64,000 nucleotides of DNA from Mortierella sp. BCC40632 (taxonomy: Eukaryota > Mortierellomycota > Mortierellomycetes > Mortierellales > Mortierellaceae), in contig WAEK01000009.1 of NCBI GenBank assembly GCA_011634665.1, positions 859,501 through 923,500 of the forward strand, written 5' to 3'. Positions 12,455-25,678 of the stretch are shown in pieces (positions within the stretch are counted from its first letter, which is position 1; every line of letters starts with the position of its first letter). The notes under the pieces are model-generated. The model had not been told where the DNA came from and did no database searches. It saw only the letters and a program-made list of their open reading frames with translations. A program made the translations under genes and the position numbers.

Positions 12455-14536
12455 GATGATGATGATGACTAGTGTAGTGAAGGAGGTGAGGTGGTTAGGA
12501 AGGAGAGTGAGTGATGCGATGGAGACTTTTTTTTTTTTCTTCTCCCTTCTCCTTCTTTCTTACCAGCTTGTCTGTTCCTGGGCTCTATTGTACTTGTCAC
12601 GTACACAGACACTTACCACCAGGTCACGCCTATTTTTTTTTTTTTTTTTCAACCAACCCTTTTGTCGGAGAGAGACCGTTAGCATGGTCTCTTTGTCAGC
12701 ACCCTGCTCTTCTTCTTTACCATTTTGAACTCAAAAAGACAAAGATTGACTCTGACTTTGCATAAGCGTTACGTTGTGTCTGCTGTATCACTGTACGTCG
12801 TCAATCAATCCTATCGATATCTGACCTGGAGTTGGTTTTTCCTAGAGCAACCGTCAACAAGTAAGACTTGCTAAAAAAGAAAGGTGACCTCAATTCTCTT
12901 GACATGGAAAGGAGAACGAGTACTGTAGTCTTGGATTACTACTTGTCCTTTGTCTCTCACCCTTGGTCAATTGAAAAAAAAAAAAAATCCATAGCCCGCC
13001 TGACACATTCAAGGGGGTGGTGGACCCTTCTTTCTCTTTTTTTTTTTCATGCACCTTCTCAGGGAGGAGTCAAGTACGTGTTCAAAGTCAGCGACAGTGG
13101 TGCAGGAAAAAAAAAAAACACACAAGTCCAAGAGCCCAGGGATAGGGACAGGGACAAGGATACAGAAGCAACCTTGGTTCGGAAGAAGAAGAAAGGAAAG
13201 GGAGAGGGGGCCTCTTCTCTACTATTAGTTTGTTCTTTCTCTTTTGAGGAAATGCAGGCCTTGTGTGGAGGAGAGGTAGCACGTTGGAATAACAGTGGTG
13301 GAGATTTAGTGAGGTGGAGTAGGAGGTGGAGGAGGAGGAGGAGGAGGAGGAGAGGAGAGAAGGGGTATCATGGATAGGCCAGGAGGCAACAGTAAAGCCA
13401 AGTCCTATCAAGCGGAGGGAATTCATCCAGAGCCAACAAGGGAAAAAAAACAACAGCAGTGAAGTGGCAGTAGTGGTGGTGAGAGCGAGGCGTTGAAAGA
13501 GAGAGAAAGAGAGAAAAAAGAGGCATTCACCATCGATCGGCTCCAATCACACCTCAACCCTCGCTTGCATGCTCTCCAAATTACTCCGTCCTCTTTTCCT
13601 CGGAGAGCCTATGAGCTAAACTAAAAAAGAAAAAAAGGTCTACCTTCTCTTCTTCGTCTTGCGCGGGCGGGCTGGTTGGGTAGGTGGGGTGGAGTGGCGT
13701 GGGGTGGGATTAGTCTCGCTTAGTCTAGCAAGGAAGAAGGAGATAAAAAATAAATTCATCGTTCCTGTCGTTGACATCTCTTTATTATGCTGTCATCGTT
13801 TTGCTGGCAATGCGTCTCCTGCAGTGGTGTAGAGTGACGGAGAACAGAGCAAAGGATTCCCAATGATGACAGTCTATGGGCGAGTAATTCTGTCCCCACA
13901 AAAGAGAAGGGGGAGGATAAGATGATGCAAGGTCGTTTTGATGGGATGGACAACGGACAACAATGTCCGGACTCTTGCGAGAAATAAAAAGGCAATGTGG
14001 TACAGCATTCGTTGGTATTCTGGCGGGCGGCGAGAAGAGTCGGAAGAAAAGGTGAGGCGTGGCTGGAGCAGTTTTTTTTTGTCTGTCTCTCTCTCTCTCT
14101 CTCTCGATGCTCGTTCCTCTCTTGTGTCTCTGTGAGTGACAAGCCCGTTCCTCACCAGATAGAGTGAGCTAGTTTGTTCGTCAGGACAGGAGGACAGGGC
14201 GTTTATGTGTATGTGAGTGTGATATGGGTGAGAGTGTTTGTGCAATCAACACAACAACACGCTGGTCTATTCTTGGGCAACGAACGAGACTTGTAGGGTC
14301 GGGTAGGGTTGGGTGGGTATGTGAGTAGACTAGGGTTGAAAGGGGAGAGCGAGAGAGAGAGAGAGAGAGAAAGACTCTTAGTCTCTGACTGGGCTTCTAG
14401 AAGGACATGGTCCTATCCATCCCATCCTGTTCCCATCCATCCTTCATCAGCTCGTCTGTTCATCTTTTTGTTTCCATTAAATTTATCTCTTTCTCTCTCT
14501 CTCTCTATATATCTATCTCTCTCTCTCTTTTATATA

Positions 14537-14660
<124 letters not shown>

Positions 14661-14795
14661 TTTGTCGGTCTGATTGCGCGTTATGATTAAAATCTTAAAC
14701 AAAAAAATCATAACAAATCACTTGAAACAATAATCTTTGCCTCATCATCCTCCCGCCGCCGCCTCCTCCGCCCTTCAATGGCCAGCGATGTCGTC

Positions 14796-14935
14796 CATTA
14801 AATCGAAAATCCGTTAAATCGTTAAAATTAAATCCATTCGTTAAATCCATTCGACCGTTAAATCAAATCATCAAATTTATCTCTCTGCCCATCCATAAAA
14901 TCCATTAAATCAATCCATCTTTAAAATCGGCGGAT
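14796..14935. repeat. Cluster of imperfect TTAAATC words
   Basis: The heptamer TTAAATC, often as CGTTAAATCCATT, recurs about seven times in roughly 140 bases with irregular spacing. It resembles a decayed tandem array. Confidence 0.6.
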
Positions 14936-15521
14936 GGTCTCTGTAATCTTTCTTTTCTTTTTTGTTTTCTCTCTCCCTCCAAAGGTGCCTCAATTGCTCA
15001 TCTGTCCATCTGTCTTTCCTCTTCCTCTTCCTCTCACCCCTCTTCACTGTCTTTGCCTTCGGACGTGGATCCTGCCCGGCAGCTGGCGAGTGCTCCCTCT
15101 CTCTCTCTCTCTCTCTGCCATCCCGCCCATCCCATCCCTGGTCTGTTCTCCTCCATCCACAAAGGGAAAAAAAAAAAAAAAAAAAGTGCCCTGAGACTCT
15201 GGTCGTGTCCTTCCTTTCCCCTAACTGGCCCAATCACAAAGCCTCCCCTCTCCCCTTCTCTCTCTCTCTCTCTCTCACCAGCAGGAAGAGAGAGAAAGAA
15301 CCTCCTTGCACAGACCGGCCCAACACACAACGGCCATGTTGCCGTGCCCTTTTTTTTTTTGGACAACGTTCCAACCCACCCAACCAAAAAAACGGGGTGC
15401 CTTCGCGCGGGGACCCTTCGCCACGCCGCCCTGAAATAAAGCTAACCGTCTTTGGCCATGTTTATTCGTCCTTGTTCCAACTTCTCCTGGACAAACTCTC
15501 CCTTTCTCTTTCTCTTTCTCT

Positions 15522-15530
<9 letters not shown>

Positions 15531-15598
<68 letters not shown>
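15531..15598. repeat. (CT)n microsatellite
   Basis: A nearly pure CT array preceded by CTTTCT units, within the leader of the membrane-protein gene. Confidence 0.95.
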
Positions 15599-15602
<4 letters not shown>

Positions 15603-15722
15603 GGACGGCAAGACTCTACACCCGCGTCGGGACTACATCAGAAGCTCCAGCCTCTAGTCGCATTTGCACCAGCTCTCACCCCACTCCACCTCCTCGTAAC
15701 TGCAGCCAACCAGCCCGCAACG

Positions 15723-16306
15723 ATGCGTCTTCTCTCGCTGCTCGTCTTGTCGCTGCTGCTCTCTCTTGCCGCGGCACAGATTGGTCCCATCTTTCCAGAA
15801 AAGCCAACCCCGCCTACTCCTCCTTCTCCTAAACCCTCGGATTCCTCCTCGGGCAGCTCCTCCAATGTTGCACCATCGACCTCGTTAAGCTCAACGACGT
15901 CGCTTATTCCTGCTACTACCAACTCTACCACCGTCGCCACCTCCTCCTCCACTCTTGCTCCAGTGACTTCGTCAGAGAGCCGCTCAAGGTCAACCGCCTC
16001 GTCACATTCGCTCACGCCTACCAACACTACATCCACCCCTACCTCTCAAACCAGTCCAACATCGAACAATAAATCCAACAGTGACTCGGGTGCAGGCGCC
16101 AAGCTGGCCACTGCAGGCATTGTCGTCGCTGCTATTGTCATCGCTGCCGCCATCGGTATCTGGGTGTTCAGAAAGTGGAAGCTCTCGGTAAGGCATTCTT
16201 TCTTTTATTCTCTATCTTTTATTCTCTATCTTTTATTCTCACTTTCCTTTTTTTTTTGAATGCAGTTCAGTCATCAACCTTTATAAGAAATAGACACTTG
16301 ATTGAC

Positions 16307-16345
<39 letters not shown>

Positions 16346-16799
16346 ATGATTGTTTTAGCCTTCACGCGACTTTCAGTCCAAGATTCGTGGAGACGAATAT
16401 TCCGACTATCCTAATCAGTACGACAACAACAACAACAACACGATGTATCTCCGTCAACTCGAACAGCCCTCCGAGTCTACTACTACCAAGGGTGCGTATA
16501 ATGGAGGAGCGACCTTGCCTGTGGATCAGGATCAGTACTATGACCCCAACTATGCCAAGGAACACTCTGCAGGCTTTAACCAGAACGCCGGTGGCTATGG
16601 TTACAACAACAACGGTGGAGGATACGACCATGGCTATGATCAAGGTGGCTACAACCAAGGAGGTTACAATGGCCATAACGACTATGCTGGTTCCCAAGTT
16701 GGAGGTGGTGGCTATGGTGGCCAAGGATATAACCAAGGTGGTTATGCGCAGTCGAATGTTGGTGGTGGTTACGGATATGATAACTATGGACATCGGTAA
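15723..16799 (+). CDS. Ser/Thr-rich single-pass membrane protein with Gly/Tyr/Asn-rich tail
   Basis: Two exons, 15723-16187 and 16359-16799, join in phase 0 for about 301 residues. A signal peptide is clear (MRLLSLLVLSLLLSLAAAQ). The outer region, about residues 20-125, is Pro then Ser/Thr-rich and probably O-glycosylated. One membrane helix follows (TAGIVVAAIVIAAAIGIWVF, about 130-150) with basic residues FRKWK on its inner side. The inner tail begins with charged residues, has a run of Asn, and ends in a Gly/Tyr/Asn/Gln-rich segment with repeated GGYNQGGY-like units. The order resembles fungal Mid2/Wsc-type cell-wall sensors, but I see no cysteine-rich WSC domain, so only the topology is supported. 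The tail is low-complexity and prion-like. Confidence 0.85.
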
Positions 16800-17861
16800 A
16801 GCCAGACCTAAACGTTCAATAGGACGTATCATCATGGAAAAAAAAAAAAAAAAAAAAAAAAAGAGAGAAAGAGAAAAAAAAAAAAAAAAAAAATAAAAAA
16901 AAAAAAACGAAAAAAGCAGAAGCAGCATACATTCAAACCGTTATGAAAGGAGCTTGTAGCATACAAGACTCTTTTTACTTGTCTCTTTCTCACCCTCTTC
17001 CTCTTGGGTTATGCCCTGACATGAGTCTCCTTTTGCTTGTGGCCCACTCTTACCATTCTGGAGAAGATCCCCGTTTTCATACCCCCTCCTTTTTTTTTTT
17101 TATATATATATTTTCTTCTCGTTCAGTGCTTTTAAAGCCGGATACCTTGTAAGGCTCTGATATCCTTTTTATCCTTTCTTCTTGTTTATTCGCAAGACAT
17201 TGATAACCTTCAATGATCATATTGAACCACTCGAGGCCTATCTTTTTTTTTTTTATTTTTTTTTTTTTTTTCTTTTTCTTTTCCTTTTCTTTTCTTTTCT
17301 TGCCTCTACTACCGTTGACATAATGCATTTTTTTTTCTTGTGTGTAATCCATAGTTGTATAAACACTTTCGGACACTTCACTTTCTCAATTTTAATGAAG
17401 AAAAAAAAAAAAAAACGAACAAACGAACGAACGAACGAACGAAATCTAGAGATGTCGTAATCGAGTAGAGAACATGCTGTTTTCTCAAAAAGAGAGAGAG
17501 GGTGCGTGTGTTTATGTGTGTGTTGAGATAAGCAAAGCACTGCTGTGATTTCATACATCCCTACTCGATGCATCTCGATGCTTACGCAGAGCCTGGGACA
17601 TTGTGTTCGAGACCTTGCGCCCAGAGAGAGAGAGGGAGAGAGAGAACAAGTGGCCAAGGTCGTCTGAACTGACACATACATTGCATAAAATCTTACACCC
17701 TGCACCTATATCAACGTACCTTGAGAGATGGGTGAGCTTACTATCTAAATGACCATTGAGTTATCAATTACCATAGAACCTTCCTCCTCTCACTTTCTCT
17801 CATTCACTGTTTTTCTCTCACTTCCTTTACCCACACACACACACACACTCTCTCTCTCTCT

Positions 17862-17904
<43 letters not shown>

Positions 17905-18306
17905 CTTTTGCTTTTCATGAAAGGATGGATAGTATTTTTTTTTTTTTTTCTTGAGCACTGCTCATTGAGTGAGATCAGACACCATCCCTGAGATTTCTAT
18001 CTAGAATGGACGGTCTCTCTGATCTAACCATCCTATCACTCCGCAGGCGTCATCGCCACCATCACCATCATCATTACACATGGGAATATTGGTGGCCAAT
18101 CCTCGTTTGACCAACCTGGTGGACCATAATCCCTTCTCCTAAAAATAGTTTTTCTACCTTTTTATCCAGAACGCGTCCTAGAGATATCTTTCTGGGAGAG
18201 AGAGATTCCCCCCTTCCCCCTTCCAATCTGCTTACTTTGGCATGCTAAACCAGTGATGCGATATGAAGCTCACTTGATTCTTTTGCATTCTTTCTTTCTT
18301 TCTTTT

Positions 18307-18345
<39 letters not shown>

Positions 18346-18523
18346 AGAGAACAGGTGAGTTAAGAGACTGAGAGAGAAAGAGATCCCTCTTTTCGTGATA
18401 AGAGTAAATAAATGGCTAGAGACACAAAATGGGGCAAGGAAGTGTGAAGTAATTAAAGGAGAGAGAGAGAGTGAGTGAGTGAGAGTGAAAGTGAGAGAAC
18501 AGGTTAGTCGTGCTCTTCTCCCT

Positions 18524-18556
<33 letters not shown>

Positions 18557-19274
18557 CTCTCTCTTTCTCCTTCTTTCTCTCCGCATGACTCTTCTGGATC
18601 AGACTCAAGATTAAGAACCTCTGACGACGATAACCAGAGAGAACCCATGAATATTTCTTCCTGACGATGTGCCCCCCCTCCCCAGTAGTTTATTTGAACA
18701 TCGACTCATATTCAACTTGAAAAGTTCTTTTTCAGAACGACAAATGTCCTCATCAGGGTGTATCTGTTTTTATAAAAAATATATATTTATTTGCTCTATA
18801 TTACACTTCAAGAAAAGAAAAGGGGAGGGAGGGGGGAGGAGAAGAGAAAACTTGGCATTGCTAAAGAAAAAAAAAAAAAAAAAAAAAAGAAGAAAGGGTA
18901 TAGTGATCATGGAAAAGAGAGAGAGAGAGAGAGAGAGAAGAAGGAACCTTTTTTTTTTTCTTTGGTCTATCTACCAGGTTAAAAAAGGGTCTGGTGTGTC
19001 CAGAGGAGAAGAGAAAGGAAAGAAAGGGGAAAAGAAGAAAAAAGAAGAAGAAAAAAAAAGTCTACAGTCTGAAAGGATTGTGTATGTGCTCTTTTTATCG
19101 GACTCTGTTCAAAGGGAGATGCGCAGACTCTACCATCCTTTTTGGTCATTCTAATGGCGCATCCTTCCTTCCGTTCCTGGAGAGAGTAAGGGTTAAAAAA
19201 AAAAAAAAAAAAAAAAAAGAAAAAGAAAAAGTGTAGGCATGTGTGTATGTGTATGTGTATGTGTGTGTATTTCT
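16800..19274. other. Convergent 3' region, no supported gene
   Basis: This lies between two stop codons facing each other. It contains homopolymers over 30 bases (for example 17863-17902 and 18310-18344), GA and CT runs and an ACGA tetranucleotide run near 17420-17441. No frame carries a recognisable motif. Confidence 0.6.
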
Positions 19275-22228
19275 TTACAGATCCGAAACGGTGGCTGCAG
19301 CAACCAACTCTGCAAGGTGGTGCTTTACTTCCTCATCCAATAAACTCGAACTCTGGCTTGCATCATGCTCCATTCCATGGGGTCTTTGTTGCTGGTGATG
19401 GTGGTGGTCTTGCAAAAGTTTACTCATCGACATGGACAATGACATTGACATGGCCGCCGCAGCTGCCACAGCGGCTGCTGCCGAGTAATCGGGACCCGAG
19501 GTCGTTTCCGTGGTCATCATACAGGGAGACGTAGAATCTTCAGGTTCGATTGAGGCAGAAGGAGAGGGCATCGATGGACTCACAGAGGCTCCTGTTGCTG
19601 CCGTGGCAGCCGCCGCCGTCATCAGACCAGGAGTCATCATCATGAGCGATTCCGTGAGATACTTTTGTTGCTGAGCATGATGAACAGTTGCTCCAAGATC
19701 TTCATGGTGGTGCTGTGGTAGCGAGTGCGACTGGGAATCCTCTGGATGTGAGTGCGACTGAAGCTTGCTCTGGAAAAGCTGGTTGGGCGAGAGTAGAGGC
19801 GAAGGTGGATGCTGGTACTGGTGTCCATGCATCGCCGATGTTTGCCTCTGATCCTCGTGGCCATGCGATTGTGTGTGATGGAATGCATCCAAGGACAGTG
19901 CTGCCTCAGCATAGCTCTGCAGGACATGTTGTTGTTGTTGTTGTTGTTGCTGCTGCTGGAGATCTTGTCGCACCAAGTAGGAGTGTGGCATCACGGGTGA
20001 ATATGGATCGACAGAAGTCGTGGTTGTGGAGGGAGCAGGCGAAGATTGCTGTTGCAGATGATGTTGCAAGAACCCCTGGGCTTCATGCTGTGGATGAAGT
20101 GATTGCGACTGACCCAAAAAGTTCAATCCATGGTGTTCTTGAAGCTCACTCATGGGATCATCATGTCCTCCTTGCTCTGATGTGGATGAGACCATGCTGC
20201 TGCTATTCGTATCCTGCAAAAACTGGTTCGAGATAACCTGACCAGCAGCTGCTCGAGCGGCATGATGCTGCTGCTGACTTTGCTGGTGATGTTGCTGGAT
20301 AAGCTGTTGAAAAGGCATATCCATCTTGGTTACAATAGTCGTTGTTGTCGAGGCTGCTGTCGTTGGCGTAGAGGTTGCTTGTTGTTCTTGTTCGGAAGGT
20401 TGATCAGGGATTGCAGACGGAATTGCATAACTACTTCCGTTTACTCCATTGAGCGTGACATCGTCACCTGCGCTGCCTTCACCGCTACCCAGTCCTGAAA
20501 AGGCTGCAGCGGTCGTAAAGTCTGCAAACGAACCCATGCTCATACCCATGCTCATACCCAACTGGCTACTCAGAGCAGCATGATGGTGTTGGAGCTGCTG
20601 TTGGTGTGAGTGCTGCTGTCCGGTCTGTTGTACAAAGTGCTGGTGGTGGTGTTGTTGTTGACCATAGTGGTGCGACTGCGGGTGGTAGTGGTTTCCAGCG
20701 TGCTGTGCGTATGGGTGTTGGAGCTGTTGAGAGTGAGCGTAGATAGAGGCCAGGTGTGCATTGTGCTGTTGATGCTGTTGATGCTGCTGGTGCTGTTGCT
20801 GGTGGTATCCAGTGCCAGTCACGTTGGAGAAGAATGCTGAAGACGATCCCGAGTGGTCCATCATGGGCGAGATTGGAGAGATTGTTCCGTGCTCGTCAGT
20901 CTTTGTGAACATGCCATGGTGCTGTTGCTGTTGTTGCTGTTGCTGCTGCTGTTGTTGTTGTTGAGCATAAGCAAAGTTGGTATTGCAAGTCAAATGCAAA
21001 TGTGAGTGACCATAGTGTTGCTGTTGTTGCTGGTGGTGGTGTTGGAGCACAGAGATGGATTGCTGAGTCAGTTGTTGGTGTGACAATGGCGGGGATGGAG
21101 GGTCGTCTGAAAGAGAGCTGGAGGATGCAGAAGCGGCGGCGGAGGCATATTCAAACTCGCTGAGGATTGGACGCTTGTTCTTGGAGTACTTTCGAACGCC
21201 GAGACAGGTCTGGCAGTTCTTTGTGAAGAGAGAAACGAGCTCTGCAGGGACCTTTGAGTAGGACTTTGTGATCTGTTGTTTTTTTTTTGTGTATGTGAGT
21301 GAGTGAGTGCAATGAGATGACGAGAACAAAGAGATGGGAGAGAGAGAAAGTGAGAGAGTGAGAGAGTGAGAGAGAAGGAAGGAAGGGAAGGGGACAGAAA
21401 AAAAGGGGAAGAGAGAGAGAAAGAAAGAGAGAGAGAGAGAGAGTGACAGAGACAGAAAAGGTAGGCGGAATAGGTGGGATAGACAGAGACAAAAGACACA
21501 AAAGGGGGGAACGCATGTGCGCAGGAATGTCCCATAGTAAGGAAATCGCGTGTGTCAGCTTCATGGGTCTAATAGATTCAAGAACAACCAACTCTTTCTC
21601 TTTCTCTCGCTTTCACCCTTCTCCCACTCCTTCTTGGGCCATTGGGATAGATGGTTTCCTATTGCACCCCCCCCCCAACAACATGCTTCTCCTTTTTCTC
21701 TCTCAAAATGTGCGCCAAATGTACCCTTGAAAAAGTAGTGACAACACTTACAGCAGCAAAGGTCTTGTCGCGTCCTCCATGGCCAATGATATGGTGAAAG
21801 TAACACACTTTGTCATAAAGTTGTTCCCTGACACACACGGGCTTGCCGTTCTTCTTGTCCATCAAGATCCTGAGCTCGCCCACTACAGTAAACACAAAGT
21901 GTTTGCGGACCCACCATCGAAACTTTGGATTAAAGATAGTCGTGTTCTCTGGGTTGGTCAGGACCATGAGGCAGTCGTTGGCGAGTTGTTGGTTGATCAG
22001 TGCCTTGTTTCGTTTCCGGACATGGAGCTGGTTGATGTAGCCTTCTACCAAAGTCTCGAATGTCTCGGGACTGAGGAAGGAGTATGTTTGTGGGAGGTAA
22101 AGACTCGAGGCATTGGTCGCCGAAGGAACAGTTGGCGTGGTCGGTGATGGTGTGGTTGACATGACTGTTGTCGTTGGGATGGTTAGAGTGGGTGAGGCTG
22201 AGGACGAAACCATGGTGTTTGGAGCCAT
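19275..22228 (-). CDS. Integrase-type H2C2 zinc-finger protein with Gln/His-rich C-terminal region
   Basis: Two exons, 22228-21752 and 21272-19275, join in phase 0 for about 824 residues. The junction falls inside an H2C2 finger: the His part (FHHIIGHGGRDKTFAA) ends exon 1 and the Cys part (SYSKVPAELVSLFTKNCQTC) is in exon 2. This His-x-His / Cys-x2-Cys pattern matches the zinc-binding head of Ty3/gypsy integrases and the Pfam zf-H2C2 family known from the yeast histone-gene regulator Spt10. No reverse transcriptase, integrase core or LTR is visible, so a host gene using this finger is the better reading. The rest is disordered with long Gln, His and Ser runs and Ala blocks, like a transcriptional activation region. 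Probable nuclear DNA-binding regulator; target unknown. Confidence 0.8.
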
Positions 22229-22864
22229 TGGATGGAAACTGATGTGAAGAAAAAAAAAATAAAAGAGGTAGGGGCGAAAGGGAAAAAAAGAAATAAAAGT
22301 GGTAATGAATCAAAAGGGTATCTGCAACTCGTTGCTGGAATCTGAACGGGCTACGTTCGGCAATCGTGTTTAAAAATATGGACTCGATCGGCCCAAAGGG
22401 TCCAAGAGAAAGGGTCGAGGAATCTGCGAAAGGGTCGAGAGGGTCAAAGGAGGCGCCAGGTGTGGTGTGGTAGAGGTTGCCGGTGTTGAGATTTAATGCT
22501 GGGAGGACGAGTAGAGGAGGGACAAGGAGACGCCAAGAAGAAACACGCGATGGTTCCTGGGGACAGTGTGGTGTTAATGGAAATCCCTGGTAGTCGGTCA
22601 ACAGTGGTAAAGTATAATTCTCGCCTCGTATCTCTTCCAGAGAGTTGGATGCGATGGTTCGGAGGAGAGAAGCGGACGGGTGAAGAGTGAGAAAGAAAAA
22701 AATGAATGGCGAGTGGGGTGGAATTCCAATCTTTATATCCTATAGGAATCGAATGGGGCGACTACTCGGATAGGTGAATGAGTACAAAGTGAATAGTCCC
22801 AGTGTCGCCAATAAATGCCCAGGTCGCTACTCGAGAAAGAGAGAGAGAAAGGGAGAGAGAAGGA

Positions 22865-22904
<40 letters not shown>

Positions 22905-23855
22905 GAGAGAGATAGAGAGAGAGAGAGAGATAGATATATATAGATATATAGAGAGAGATATATAGAGAGAGAAAGATATAGAGATATAGAGATATATAGA
23001 GAGAGAGTGTGTGTGTGTGTGCCGAGTAGAAGGAGATCGATAGAAAGAAAAAAAAAAAAAAAAGAAGAAATAAGCAGACAGAAAAGGTGACGAGAGAAGA
23101 GAGGAAGAACGAGTAGAATCGACTGGAATGTGGAATCCTTTTTATATAAACGAAAATGAACTGAGAGAGAAAGATAGAGTGAAAGAGAGAGTGAGAGTGA
23201 GAGAGTGAGAGAGTGAGAGAGTGAGAGAGGTACTCTATGCTTTTGACTGACTGACGCAGGAATGTAGTACGGGCAAAGGAAAAGAGGGGGGCAGAGAACA
23301 AACACACGGACGAGCAAGAGAGAGAAAGAGAGATACGACTCAATTCAAAGGACCTCTCTTGGCTTGCGCTCTATTCTTACCCTCGACGCAATGTAGATAT
23401 TCCCCCGCTCTGGCAGACGCACTCGCGGATGGACAGAAGCATACATAGGCACATTATCCTTGTTTGCGTACTTGTGTATTTGTTGACGTGGTTGTGTATG
23501 TGCCTCACCGCCAGGCTATGAATCCACATCATTGCCCCGGGGTTGTCCCTCTGTCTGTTCTCCTAATCCGGCTCGACCACACACACACACAGAGGAAATG
23601 GCCAGTCGCAGTCCCTCAGAGAACAGGCCATCTTTCCCGCAGCTGTGTATGGAGGAGCAAATGAGAGAGAGAAAGAGAAAGAGAGAGATGTGGTCCGTGT
23701 TTGTGGTCACACCAGGCTACACACGCACAACGCAAGGACAACCTCACTATGCACCGTGTCATGTTAGTGATCCATGGCACCGTGGCTCTTGGGGCCCGAG
23801 TGGGACCGGGGAATTAAAGGGAGTGGACGACTCTTCAGGTCCTGAGGCACCTCTG

Positions 23856-23889
<34 letters not shown>

Positions 23890-25221
23890 TTCGTCATCCA
23901 GTGGCCAGATCGGATATCTGACTCTCTGTGGCGTAGGAATGGAGTTCACAGAGCGTGATTCTGCTGTTGATCTGCTTTTTCTCGCGTCCCAGGAGACAGA
24001 GGGAGAGAGAGAGAGAGATCGACATCAAAAGGGTGGCCCGGTCAGGATAATGAGATTGCTCTAGGATGTGTCACTACAACACATCCTCATGGCATGCGTA
24101 ATGATGTCTTTGAACATTGCTATGTTTGTTCCTGCTCACATCCACTCTTTTCTCTCTCTCTCTCTCTTTTTTTTTTTTTTTTTTTCTCTCTCTCTCTCTC
24201 TTTCTCCTCCTCTCCCTTGGGACACGGAGTCAAGGAGATGTGGAGAATGGCGTAGGGGAAGAGGAATGACCATGGCAAGGAGCAGGAGAATGACTTGGAC
24301 GCATGTCCATCGCACTTCAGAGCTTTTCCTTGTCGTTCACCTATTCCGCAATAGAGCACAAGAGGAAGTGTGTAATTTTACTCTATTGAGCTACAGTAAT
24401 AGCAAACAGAACGAAAAAAAAAAAAAATACGTGTGAAAGTGCACACGCTTGTTCTTTGTGAGGCAGAGAGACCCTTGACTGATGATGAGACAAATTCCTC
24501 AGACGGAATGAGAGTCCATTTTTTTTCTGTATCCTGGCGCACTCCAAGTAACGAGTGCACAATGGCAGCTTAGCACAAGGTTAAGGAGTCAGGAGATGCG
24601 CCCTTTCTCCCTTCACTCCTTCGCTTGGGCAATCGTAGCCAAGTGCTCGAAAAGGGGACAGAGCAAAGACAAAGAAAGAGTGCACCCAAGTGTTTACCTT
24701 TCTGTCTCGTCATGGCGCTCTCCGTCATCCGAAAGATTGCTCCGACGGGGGAAGGGAGAGCACAAAGAAAAAAAGAACGAGGGAGCCGCACAATTTCCAT
24801 AGCCATGAATAGCATGATCAAGATTCCACAGCCAGGAGGTTTCTGTTATTCAGCACCCTTCCTCTCCACTTTTCTAGTCCTCCAAAGGGTACGCCAGAGA
24901 ACCCCCTCTGAACTAGTTTTCGCCTTGGAGTAGTGGTCCAACATAGTGTATTTCGCTGGTATTCACAAGAGTCTAGAGATCGACGACTGTGTCTTTTCTA
25001 GCGTGTCATTCTCCTCAAAGGGCATCCAGATTCATTGATAAAGCAACAGAACAGGTCTATTCGTTGTCCCCACTCCTTTACCCGTAAAACGATACCAGTG
25101 TCAACCGGGTACGAGGGCGAGCGGTCCAGAGCATTTTGGCACATGAGATGAGGTTGTTGCTTTGAACTCTTCTCTCCGTGAGCTTGCTTAATCATTTCTT
25201 TTTTCTTTTTTCTTTGCTTTT

Positions 25222-25678
25222 CTATTTTTTTTCCCATGAAGCACAGCGGTCGTCCCTACTAGGCACGACCAAGCTGGTATCATACTGGACCAACTGATAG
25301 TACACACTCTCTGAAACAACGCCCGTCTTTGTGCGATAGCAGACACTGTACCTCTTCCTCGCGCATTGACGAAGGAACAAAGGAAAAGGAAGAGCTTTCC
25401 CTGCTGCAGCAATTGCCATTGGTTCTCTTGACGCGAAATCCATAACACAGCCCTTCAGGACGAGATAGAGATAGACTAGAGATACTATGATCATGTTCAA
25501 CAGTAACTTTTTTTTTTTTTTTTTTTTTTTATCGACCAACCACAAACCACATGCATACCTGCGTAAACCGCGTTCGTTTGTATGTACCCTGGTCAAACTT
25601 CTTCTCCAAATGCACTGAAGAACGTAAGTAGAAGGCTGCAACAGCCATCTTAAGTGTAACGTGACCTTTCTTCAGCGA
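25222..25678 (-). other. Coding-like patch, unidentified
   Basis: A CAG acceptor opens a 120-base segment (25678-25559) that ends at a GTATGC donor. It reads in phase into a second open stretch starting after CTGAAG near 25454 and running to about 25230. Visible runs include AVAAFYLRSSVHLEKKFDQG and FASREPMAIAAAGKALPF. No start codon, neighbouring exon or family is recognised. It may be a gene fragment or chance. Confidence 0.2.

Noticed and set aside
13088..13546. 152-codon minus-strand frame
   Set aside because: Mostly Ser/Leu/Pro runs from GGA and GAA repeats; no motif or splice support.
19275..22228. Complete Ty3/gypsy element
   Set aside because: Only the zinc-binding head is present; no protease, reverse transcriptase, RNase H, integrase core or LTR pair is visible.
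21930..22601. 223-codon minus-strand frame overlapping the H2C2 gene start
   Set aside because: It has no ATG at its 5' end, lies in a different frame from the H2C2 domain and becomes low-complexity; no splice signal joins the two.
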